A stretch of DNA of 29,194 nucleotides, taken from positions 1 to 29,194 of the forward strand of contig JAEDCN010000031.1 in assembly GCA_016294105.1 (NCBI GenBank). Direction: 5' to 3'. Position 1 is the stretch's first letter, and each line of letters opens with the position of its first letter. Made by a program: the position numbers and the translations under genes. The notes under the pieces are model-generated. The model was not told the DNA's origin. It made no database searches and saw only the letters and a program-made list of their open reading frames with translations. The stretch is from Treponema sp. (lineage in GTDB: Bacteria; Spirochaetota; Spirochaetia; Treponematales; Treponemataceae). Below, in pieces: positions 1 to 7,052 of the stretch.

Positions 1-79
1 TCTCAAAAACTTTTTCAAGTTTTTTTTTCGTCGTCGTTAGTCAGTCGCTTGTGGCATCTGTCTTGCGACAACGATGAAG

Positions 80-108
80 GCTATATCATAACCACTCTTT
101 TTTGTCAA
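80..108 (-). promoter_or_regulatory. Probable sigma-70-type promoter reading left off the window
   Basis: On the minus strand TTGACA (103-108) is followed after 17 bp by TATAGC (80-85). The predicted start is near 73, and transcription would leave the window at base 1. The remaining 73 bases contain only a tiny ORF (ATG CCA CAA GCG ACT GAC TAA), so the product is either a gene starting outside the window or a small RNA. The call rests on match to consensus only. Confidence 0.4.
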
Positions 109-113
109 CATTT

Positions 114-149
114 AAAATCACTTTTTTTGAAAAAAAGTGATTTTTTTTT
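114..149. terminator. Strong A/T-rich intrinsic terminator hairpin
   Basis: Left arm AAAATCACTTTTTTT (114-128) pairs with the right arm 130-144, with the inner T/A pairs probably opening into a loop around G129. A T run continues to 149. The A run on the other side makes it potentially bidirectional. It separates the leftward promoter at 80-108 from the rightward promoter at 177-206 and may insulate the two units. Confidence 0.7.
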
Positions 150-176
150 CGCTTATTTTTATCACGGTGTTTTTCG

Positions 177-206
177 TTGACAATTTAACAATAGCTATGG
201 TATTAT
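177..206 (+). promoter_or_regulatory. Promoter of the PPIase gene
   Basis: TTGACA (177-182), an 18-bp spacer and TATTAT (201-206), preceded by TGG, which makes an extended -10 (TGnTATTAT). The predicted start near 213 gives a leader of about 31 nt. AAGGA lies 9 nt before the ATG at 244. Both boxes are close to consensus and sit directly upstream of a good ORF, so this is a confident call for an un-mapped promoter. Confidence 0.7.
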
Positions 207-243
207 GAATGGCATTTTATCTTTATAATAAGGAATATATTGT

Positions 244-1728
244 ATGAGTGACAAGAAAAGCGTCTCACCAAAAAAAATTCTGATAAGTGCTGGTTCCATC
301 ATCATTTTGGTTTTGGCAGCCATTTCATTTATCTTTATTCCCGCCATGGTTCAGGGCGGTGGTTCTGAACTCCCTCCTTTAGGCTATTATAATAAGAAGC
401 CTATTGAATACAAGCAGGGAACATACTTTACTTCATTAGTGCAGTTTTATTCAGAGCAGGTTGGAAGCGAAAATCTTCAAAGTGCATATTTTGATATTTT
501 CAACACCGCTTTTAACGGAGCTGTTTTGAATGAAGCTTTTACCCAGGCTGTAGATGCAACAGGATACGTTGTGCCAACTAGCTTGCTGGACCGGAATATG
601 ATTCCTTACTTCTATGATGAGAACGGAGTGTATTCAAAGAAGCTGTTTAACGAGGCTGCAGAAAGCACCAAGATAGATCTGCGTAATTCCTTGGAAAATA
701 GCCTTGTGTATCAGCGCTATACAGATGACCTTTTTGGTTCCTCTTCCGATAAAATCGGAGACTATGCCATGTATGGTTTGAAGACTCCTTCTGCAGAAGC
801 TGATTTTATTTCTGCAATGGGAGAAGATCAAAGAACCTTCCAGGTTATTTCCTTTGATATGACCAATTATCCTGCGGAGGAAGCAGTTGTTTGGGGACAA
901 AAGAATGCAGATTTGTTCACTGCCTATGATCTTTCTGTGATTTCTGTGGCAGATGAGGTTGCTGCAAACAACCTGTTGAAGCAGTTACAGAACAATGAGA
1001 TTTTGTTTGAAGATGCAGTTACTGAATTGTCTCACAACTATTATAGTGGAACAGACGGAAAATTGACAAATAAATACAAATATCAGTTGAACAATATTGT
1101 TACTGACGAGGCTGCTTTGAATGCTATTACTTCTTTGACAGAAGGATCCTTGAGTGGTGTAATTACCACAACAAATGGCTATTCAATTTTCAGAGGTGAT
1201 GGAGCAGCAATCCCTGCAAACTTTGAAGATGAAGTATTAGTTGATGCAGTTATCAGCTATATGAGATCTTATGAATCAGGTTTGATTGAAACCTACTATC
1301 TTGACTTGGCCCAGGATTTCTGGAATGTGGCAAGTGTTTCCGGTATGGCAGAAGCCTGCAACCAGTTTGATGTGGAGCCCACACAGGTAGGACCTTTCCC
1401 ATTGAACTACGGTAGTTCCCCTTTGTTCCCATCCATGACTTCTACGGATATGGCTTTGAACGGGGCTGCTTCCAATGAAAACTTTATGAAAACAGCATTC
1501 TCAATGCAGTTGGATGAAATTTCAAGTCCTATGGTATTGAACAATTACGTGGTAATGCTGATGTTGACCGAAGAAACTACTGTTCCTGCAGAGGATAATT
1601 CACTGTTGTTTGATAGCTATGTAACTCAGTTTGATCAGGTAGCAGTTCAAAATGCTGTTATGACAAGCGACAAGTTGCAGAACGATTTCTTGACAGTGTT
1701 CTTCAAGTATTTCATGAGTTTTGAATAA
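244..1728 (+). CDS. Membrane-anchored SurA/PpiD-like peptidyl-prolyl isomerase
   Basis: This 494-residue protein has a lysine-rich N-terminus, then one hydrophobic segment (about residues 12-36), then a large extracytoplasmic part, as in PpiD-type chaperones. Residues about 75-170 resemble the helical SurA_N region. Residues about 235-320 resemble a parvulin (PPIC) domain: an A-x-x-LLKQLQ helix, an F-x-D-A-V-T-E-L-S segment, and the closing G-S-L-S-G-V-I-T-T-x-N-G-Y strand pair. The inferred role is helping secreted or outer-membrane proteins fold at the outer face of the inner membrane. The ATG at 244 is supported by AAGGA 9 nt upstream and by a promoter at 177-206. The next gene starts 26 nt after the stop. 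The isomerase active site is degenerate enough that it may act only as a chaperone. Confidence 0.75.
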   Translation: MSDKKSVSPKKILISAGSIIILVLAAISFIFIPAMVQGGGSELPPLGYYNKKPIEYKQGTYFTSLVQFYSEQVGSENLQSAYFDIFNTAFNGAVLNEAFTQAVDATGYVVPTSLLDRNMIPYFYDENGVYSKKLFNEAAESTKIDLRNSLENSLVYQRYTDDLFGSSSDKIGDYAMYGLKTPSAEADFISAMGEDQRTFQVISFDMTNYPAEEAVVWGQKNADLFTAYDLSVISVADEVAANNLLKQLQNNEILFEDAVTELSHNYYSGTDGKLTNKYKYQLNNIVTDEAALNAITSLTEGSLSGVITTTNGYSIFRGDGAAIPANFEDEVLVDAVISYMRSYESGLIETYYLDLAQDFWNVASVSGMAEACNQFDVEPTQVGPFPLNYGSSPLFPSMTSTDMALNGAASNENFMKTAFSMQLDEISSPMVLNNYVVMLMLTEETTVPAEDNSLLFDSYVTQFDQVAVQNAVMTSDKLQNDFLTVFFKYFMSFE

Positions 1729-1754
1729 GATTGGCAACAACTAGAGTATCATAG

Positions 1755-3497
1755 ATGCCTATCACCAATGATACAAGCAAGCCCTGCCTGGTAGAAACTA
1801 GACAGGGCTTGTCTGTTTTATACGAAAATAGATTTTTATACTCAAAATATAATCCTGCTGCCAGCATAGAGCGTTTGGTAGAAACCTTGGAATTGAAAAA
1901 CAACACCTTGGTGCTTTGTTTTTCTCCAATTCTAGGGTATGGTTTGGAAAAGCTGGCAGAAAAAATACCTGCTGGTTGTTTTATGCTGGCGATTGAAGCT
2001 GATGCTTCCTTGCTGGAGCTTTATCACAAGAATTTTTTCCCACAGGAAAATGAATCCCTTGCAGGAAAGATTGGATTTTTAGGGCCCAATCGGTTGCATG
2101 AAATCTACACTCTTTTGACAAAAAAAAATCAGATAACAGATAATGGTGTTCCCCTGCCCCATCCCGGCACCTTCAAATATTGTGTGCGGGTGGATTTTTC
2201 TGCAGCACCAGCCCTACGACAGGCTGAATATCAAGGAATTCAGCAGCATGCGGAGCTGGCAGTGGCAAATTTTTGGAAAAACCGTTTGACCCTCATTAAA
2301 ATGGGTAGGCTCTACCATAGAAACATCCTGAGAAATCTTGCTCTTTTACCATATAGCAGTGAAATTCCTGTAAAAAAAATTGAATCTCCCTTATTGGTAC
2401 TGGGGGCAGGCCCTTCGGCAGATAAAACTATAGAAGAAATGTCCTTACTTTCAGAGGATTTACGTAAAAATATTTTTATTTTAGCAGTAGATGCTGTAGT
2501 TCCAGCTTTGATGGCACGAAGGGTAAAGCCAGATCTTGTTTTGGCACTGGAGTGTCAGCAGGCAATTCAGCAAGCCTACACCAGTGCTACTGATGCTGAG
2601 CTTTTTTTGGTGGCAGATCTTACTTCCCGCCCCTCCATTTTACATTACGATACTGCACATAGATTTATGTATGGGGAAAAAAGCCCTGGAAAAAATTGTA
2701 CTGGGGGAACGACAGCATTTTTTTCTACAGAGTTTGCCGGAAGCAGATTTTTGGAGCGGTTACAGCAACAAGGTTTTATTCAGCAAAAGCTTCCACCAAT
2801 GGGTTCTGTGGGAATTGTAGCTATGGAAATGGCTTTGCTGTTGAGAAAAAATCAAAATGTGCCTGTATACGTTTCAGGACTTGATTTTTCCTATTTGATG
2901 GAACGAAGTCACTGCAAGGAAAGTTTTCAGGTTAAGAATACCTTTTTGAAGGCAAATCGAGTAAAGCCAGCAGGTTCATATCATAGTCTTGGAAATCCCA
3001 CCACCACAAAACAAGCAGGAAAATCGGGAATGGTGTATTCCGACCAGATCTTGTCCTATTACCGACAAATTTTTTGTGACCGATTCCAAGGTGTGACAGC
3101 CGCTTACGATGTGGGGCAGAAGGGATTTGACTTAGCTCTGGAACGACGGGATTTTTCTCAGGTGATTACAGAAATCAGTGGAATGAAAAAAGTAAGTGCC
3201 AAAGAAGGAAATTCCATCAAAAATATTGCAGGAAATAATCAGAAGCTTGCAAAAAAAATATGGGAATTTTATTCCAAGGAAGAAGTTGTGCTTCAGGAAT
3301 TACGGGAAGGACTATCCACAGGAAATATCTGTCAGGAAAGGATTCTAGAGATTCTTGAGGAAGCTGACTACCTGTATCTCCACTTTCCTGACGGCTATAA
3401 ACCAAGCCTTGATATTTCCTTTTTGAAGCGTGTTCGATCAGAAATCGATTTTTTTCTGAAGGACATTGCGTTAGGGAAAAAACTGCTGGAAGAATAG
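1755..3497 (+). CDS. DUF115 / MptE-like protein (6-hydroxymethylpterin diphosphokinase-like fold; Maf relative)
   Basis: A 580-residue soluble protein with no signal peptide. The N-terminal part (SVLYENRFLYSKYNP, about residues 20-34) matches the usual opening of spirochaete and campylobacter DUF115 proteins. The core begins at residue about 211 with SPLLVLGAGPSADKTIEE, a nucleotide-binding-like GAGPS turn, followed by D-A-V-V-P-A-L-M-x-R-x-V-K-P-D typical of the MptE-like domain. The family includes flagellin-modifying Maf proteins, so a role in surface or flagellar glycosylation is possible but not shown here. No Shine-Dalgarno precedes the ATG at 1755. Downstream starts would remove the conserved opening, so I keep 1755. 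The stop lies in the terminator shared with lepA. Confidence 0.7.
   Translation: MPITNDTSKPCLVETRQGLSVLYENRFLYSKYNPAASIERLVETLELKNNTLVLCFSPILGYGLEKLAEKIPAGCFMLAIEADASLLELYHKNFFPQENESLAGKIGFLGPNRLHEIYTLLTKKNQITDNGVPLPHPGTFKYCVRVDFSAAPALRQAEYQGIQQHAELAVANFWKNRLTLIKMGRLYHRNILRNLALLPYSSEIPVKKIESPLLVLGAGPSADKTIEEMSLLSEDLRKNIFILAVDAVVPALMARRVKPDLVLALECQQAIQQAYTSATDAELFLVADLTSRPSILHYDTAHRFMYGEKSPGKNCTGGTTAFFSTEFAGSRFLERLQQQGFIQQKLPPMGSVGIVAMEMALLLRKNQNVPVYVSGLDFSYLMERSHCKESFQVKNTFLKANRVKPAGSYHSLGNPTTTKQAGKSGMVYSDQILSYYRQIFCDRFQGVTAAYDVGQKGFDLALERRDFSQVITEISGMKKVSAKEGNSIKNIAGNNQKLAKKIWEFYSKEEVVLQELREGLSTGNICQERILEILEEADYLYLHFPDGYKPSLDISFLKRVRSEIDFFLKDIALGKKLLEE
1778..1811 (+). other. Terminator-like palindrome inside the start of the DUF115 gene
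   Basis: CAAGCCCTG (1778-1786) pairs perfectly with CAGGGCTTG (1803-1811). The stem continues, after one mismatch, with 88-92/97-801 (one G-T pair) to an AGAA loop. GTCTGTTTTAT follows, a poor-to-moderate U tract. It lies 50 bp after the PPIase stop codon but within codons 8-19 of the next ORF, so it could act as a partial terminator or attenuator between the two genes. Confidence 0.5.
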
Positions 3498-3520
3498 GAA
3501 ATCCTATTCCTCCTTTGTTT
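3488..3520. terminator. Shared convergent terminator formed by two gene ends
   Basis: GGAAGAATAGG (3488-3498) and CCTATTCCTCC (3503-3513) form an 11-bp stem with one A-C mismatch and an AAAT loop, followed by TTTGTTT on the + strand. Both the DUF115 stop (TAG, 3495-3497) and the lepA stop (3504-3506 on the - strand) are part of the stem. On the minus strand a T run follows at a distance of a few bases, so termination may be weaker that way. Confidence 0.65.
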
Positions 3521-5309
3521 TCAGTACCGCAAGAAAGGCTGACTGTGGCAGCTCCACGTCTCCCACCATCTTCATGCGCTTTTTTCCTTCCTTCTGCTTT
3601 TCCAAGAGCTTTCGTTTTCGGGTAATATCACCACCGTAACACTTTGCCAAAACGTCCTTTCGCAGGGCGTTGACTGTTTCACGAGCGATAATCTGGCTAC
3701 CGATAGCACCCTGAATGGCAATCTTAAATTGCTGACGGGTAATTTCCTCTTTTAGCTGGGCACAAACGTGGCGTGCCCTATCGTAGGCATTGCCCTTGAA
3801 TGACAGCTGGGCCAAGGCATCCACACTCTTTCCGTTGATGAGAATATCAATCTTTACCAACTCTGTAGGTTGATAACCGATAATGTCGTAGTCAAAGGAT
3901 GCATACCCACGGCTGTAGCTTTTAAGACGGTCGTAGAAATCGAACAAAACTTCTGACAGAGGCATTTCATAGGTAATTTCCACCCGCTTTTCATCCAGAT
4001 ACTGCATGTTTGTCTGAATACCACGCTTTTCTGTGCAGAGAGCCATGATGGAACCAAGATAGGTAGCAGGAGTTATAATGGAAGCCCGAATGTAAGGCTC
4101 CTGGGCAGCTGCAATGCGTCCTTGGTCGGGATAGTCGGCGGGATTGTCGATATATTTTTCCTCACCACTAGTCAGTTTAATCAGATAACGTACCGAAGGA
4201 GCGGTAAAGATAACAGCCTGATCGTAGTCACGCTCCAATCGCTCCTGAATAACTTCCAAGTGCAAAAGCCCCAAAAATCCACAGCGGAAACCGTGTCCCA
4301 AAGCCAAGGAAGAGTCCTTTTCGTATACAAGGCTTGCGTCATTGAGGGTAAGTTTTTCCATGCTGTCCCGCAATTCCTCGTAATCGTTGGAGTCGATGGG
4401 ATAGATGGAGGAAAATACTACCGGCTTTACTTCCTTAAAACCAGGCAAGGCTTCTTGGGCTGGATCTTCTGCCAAAGTAATGGTATCTCCAACACGAACA
4501 TCAGACACAGTTTTAATTCCAGCAATAATGTACCCAACGTCACCAGCTTCCAGTTGTTTTGTTTCTTGCAGCTTAATGCGGAAAATGCCCGTTGATTCCA
4601 CCTTGTATTCAGTGCCACTATTCATAAAGCGAATGGTCTGACCAGGCTTGAGAGAACCGTCGATCATTCGCAAGTGTACGATAACACCACGATAGGGGTC
4701 GTAGTGGCAGTCAAAAATCAGTGCCCGAAGTTTTCCTGCAGGATCGCCAGATGGAGCTGGGAATCGATTTACAATGGCTTCAAAAAGCTCATCTACACCC
4801 TTTCCCGTCTTGGCAGAAACAAGGACAGCAGACTCACCATCTAAACCAAGATCGTGGTCAATCTGATGTTTTGCCCCAGGAATATCTGCAGCTGGCAGGT
4901 CGATTTTATTGATGACGGGAACAATCTCAAGATTATGCTCCAAAGCCATATACATATTGGAAAGAGTTTGAGACTCAACACCCTGGGCTGCATCCACCAA
5001 CAGCAAGGCACCCTCGCAGGAGGCGATAGCTCTGGAAACCTCATAGGAGAAGTCCACGTGACCAGGGGTATCAACAAAATTCAGTTCATAGGTTTGACCA
5101 TCAGCGGCAGTATAGGGAATGGTTACAGCCTGACTTTTTATGGTAATACCTCGTTCACGTTCAATATCCATGGAGTCAAGAATCTGGTTCTGGAATTGTC
5201 TGTCATCAATAATCTTTGCCTTCTGAATCAATCTATCAGAAAGGGTTGACTTTCCGTGGTCGATGTGGGCCACGATACAAAAATTTCTCTTGTGTGCTAA
5301 ATCTGCCAT
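3504..5309 (-). CDS. lepA: Elongation factor 4 (LepA), ribosome back-translocase GTPase
   Basis: A full-length 601-residue LepA. The G1 loop AHIDHGKST is near residue 15, G3 DTPGHVDF near 80, G4 NKID near 135 and SAKTGKG near 164. Domains II, III and V follow, and the LepA-specific C-terminal domain carries the typical YGGDITRKRKLLEKQKEGKK tract followed by RMK. The tRNA-like domain IV of EF-G is absent, as expected. LepA remobilises stalled or wrongly translocated ribosomes. It is the last gene of a minus-strand run, 69 nt after the HtrA-like gene. AGGGA lies 5 nt before the ATG, and a stronger AGGAGG further upstream is locked in a hairpin (5327-5352). Confidence 0.97.
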   Translation of the reverse strand: MADLAHKRNFCIVAHIDHGKSTLSDRLIQKAKIIDDRQFQNQILDSMDIERERGITIKSQAVTIPYTAADGQTYELNFVDTPGHVDFSYEVSRAIASCEGALLLVDAAQGVESQTLSNMYMALEHNLEIVPVINKIDLPAADIPGAKHQIDHDLGLDGESAVLVSAKTGKGVDELFEAIVNRFPAPSGDPAGKLRALIFDCHYDPYRGVIVHLRMIDGSLKPGQTIRFMNSGTEYKVESTGIFRIKLQETKQLEAGDVGYIIAGIKTVSDVRVGDTITLAEDPAQEALPGFKEVKPVVFSSIYPIDSNDYEELRDSMEKLTLNDASLVYEKDSSLALGHGFRCGFLGLLHLEVIQERLERDYDQAVIFTAPSVRYLIKLTSGEEKYIDNPADYPDQGRIAAAQEPYIRASIITPATYLGSIMALCTEKRGIQTNMQYLDEKRVEITYEMPLSEVLFDFYDRLKSYSRGYASFDYDIIGYQPTELVKIDILINGKSVDALAQLSFKGNAYDRARHVCAQLKEEITRQQFKIAIQGAIGSQIIARETVNALRKDVLAKCYGGDITRKRKLLEKQKEGKKRMKMVGDVELPQSAFLAVLKTKEE

Positions 5310-5326
5310 AATTTCCCTATAAATAA

Positions 5327-5352
5327 GCCTCCTGAGAAAAACTACAAGAGGC
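5327..5352 (-). other. Hairpin in the lepA leader
   Basis: GCCTCCTG (5327-5334) and CAAGAGGC (5345-5352) form an 8-bp stem (one G-U pair in the minus-strand RNA) with a 10-nt loop, in the 69-nt gap between the HtrA-like gene and lepA. The 3' arm in the RNA contains AGGAGG, about 20 nt before the lepA ATG. No U tract follows directly on the minus strand. It may be a processing or weak attenuation element. Confidence 0.35.
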
Positions 5353-5378
5353 GTGATTTTTTTTGTGAAACTATTGTA

Positions 5379-7052
5379 TTAGAAATAGAAGGGACTGTCC
5401 AGAGGAGCCGCCACACCAATGCTTACCTCAAAGTATCCATTCTTTCTTTTTTTGGTGTACAGTTGGGCATACAGTGCATCCTTTGTTTTAGGAACCTCAA
5501 TCTTGATGATATCCACTGGATCATGAACAGAAAAACCTGACTCATCAGCAATCTCACCAGGCAGAACCGATACTACAGTGTAGCTTTTCTTGTTTTTGGC
5601 GGTGGCAGACTGCAATTCCATACCGAAAATGGGTAGGAAGGCATTAGAAATCAAGTCCCGCTGATAAATCTCATAGCCTGGCTGCTTTGGCCTCTTTTCA
5701 AGATACACAGATAAAAGCCTTTCAGAACTAGGAACCTCATCAGCAGTAGCTGGAGAAAACACGGAAAGAGTAACGATCGTTTCTGGCACCATGGTTTTAA
5801 GGATATTGTGAAAATCATCGATCCCTGTAACTGCAATCCCATTGACAGCTGTAATCACATCACCTTTTTTTAAGCCGGCACGCTGACCGCTACCACCGGG
5901 CATAAGATACTGCACCAAAAGTCCCTGGGGGGGGTCAGAAAATTGGTTCACAGGGTTATCCTTTCCAAAGGCACCAATCCAACCGTGCTCTCGCAATCCC
6001 CCAGCAGCAAGAATAGGTAGCTGAGATTTCAGATATTCCACAGGAATGGCAAAGTTCAAGCCCTCGTATTCCAGCATTCCTGCAAAAACAATGGCCTCTA
6101 CGTTGCCCTTTTCATCAATAATCGGTCCACCTGAGTTACCAGAATTGATAGCGGCATCAATCTGCATAACCGGTCCCATGGCCAAAAGACGGCGTCCCTT
6201 GGCAGAAACAATGCCAGAGGTCAAGGTCCACTCCAAGCCAGCAGGAGATCCGATGGCATAAATCCGCTGTCCCACGTCAAGGTCTTGGGAAGAACCCAAA
6301 GGAAAAACATAGGGTGCATCGATTTCGGTTTTCAGCAGAGCCAAGTCCAGCAGAGGATCCCAACCCACAACCTTGGCAGGAATTCTTGTTTCAGGATCAG
6401 AGGAAAGCTTTATGTAGATGCGTGAATACCCTTCGTATTCTGGATCAACCTCAGGCTGAATCACATGATAGTTGGTAATGATGTAGCCTTTTTTATCGAT
6501 GAAAAAACCAGAACCAATGGCCCTGTTGGCATACCCCAAGCCACGAGACACTTGAATGCCCAGATCCACCCAAATGGTAACTGTACCACGAATATAATCT
6601 GCCACTGGATGGGGAGCATCTTGAGCCACCCCATAGCCTGGAACAGTAGCAGCTATTTTTTCATCCAGCTGTTGGTGATGGTTCTCTATCACCTCATCTA
6701 GGGGATAGTCAACAGCTTCCAAAGACCACAGCAACCTGCGAGCCTCAAGATATTTGCGAGAATCGAGGGCTGCATGATACTGCTGCAGAACCTTTTGACC
6801 ACAAAGCTCCAGCACCTGAGCAATAGCTTCATGGTCAACAAAGGAATTGCGTTGTAACAAACTTGCACGCCACAGAGCTTGAACACTTTCTGTTTCCAGT
6901 AGCTTGGTAATGATGGAAATTTCATTCTGGATTACATCTGCTTCCGTGTAATCCAGTGGAACAAACTCATCCTGGGAAGTAGAACGACAACCAGCCAGGA
7001 TGAGGAGGAAAAAGATAGCCAGTTGAAAAACTAGCCCGAGTCTTTTATTCAT
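5379..7052 (-). CDS. HtrA/DegP-like serine protease lipoprotein with PDZ domain
   Basis: A 557-residue envelope protease. The N-terminus is a lipoprotein signal with lipobox ILAGC (Cys22). Residues 30-145 are a helical region not seen in DegP. The trypsin-like domain carries the triad His196 (TNYHVI), Asp236 (DLALLK) and Ser307 (NSGNSGGP). A PDZ domain follows (about 375-450, GLLVQYLMPGGSGQRAGLKKGD), then a further PDZ-like tail. It probably degrades or refolds misfolded envelope proteins. I chose the ATG at 7052 (GGAG 9 nt upstream) rather than the TTG five codons earlier. It overlaps the preceding TPR gene by 8 bp, so the two are translationally coupled. The lipid anchor and N-terminal helical extension differ from typical soluble periplasmic HtrA. 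Confidence 0.9.
   Translation of the reverse strand: MNKRLGLVFQLAIFFLLILAGCRSTSQDEFVPLDYTEADVIQNEISIITKLLETESVQALWRASLLQRNSFVDHEAIAQVLELCGQKVLQQYHAALDSRKYLEARRLLWSLEAVDYPLDEVIENHHQQLDEKIAATVPGYGVAQDAPHPVADYIRGTVTIWVDLGIQVSRGLGYANRAIGSGFFIDKKGYIITNYHVIQPEVDPEYEGYSRIYIKLSSDPETRIPAKVVGWDPLLDLALLKTEIDAPYVFPLGSSQDLDVGQRIYAIGSPAGLEWTLTSGIVSAKGRRLLAMGPVMQIDAAINSGNSGGPIIDEKGNVEAIVFAGMLEYEGLNFAIPVEYLKSQLPILAAGGLREHGWIGAFGKDNPVNQFSDPPQGLLVQYLMPGGSGQRAGLKKGDVITAVNGIAVTGIDDFHNILKTMVPETIVTLSVFSPATADEVPSSERLLSVYLEKRPKQPGYEIYQRDLISNAFLPIFGMELQSATAKNKKSYTVVSVLPGEIADESGFSVHDPVDIIKIEVPKTKDALYAQLYTKKRKNGYFEVSIGVAAPLDSPFYF

Noticed and set aside
4122..4595. + strand ORF of 157 codons
   Set aside because: Antisense to lepA domain III; no support.
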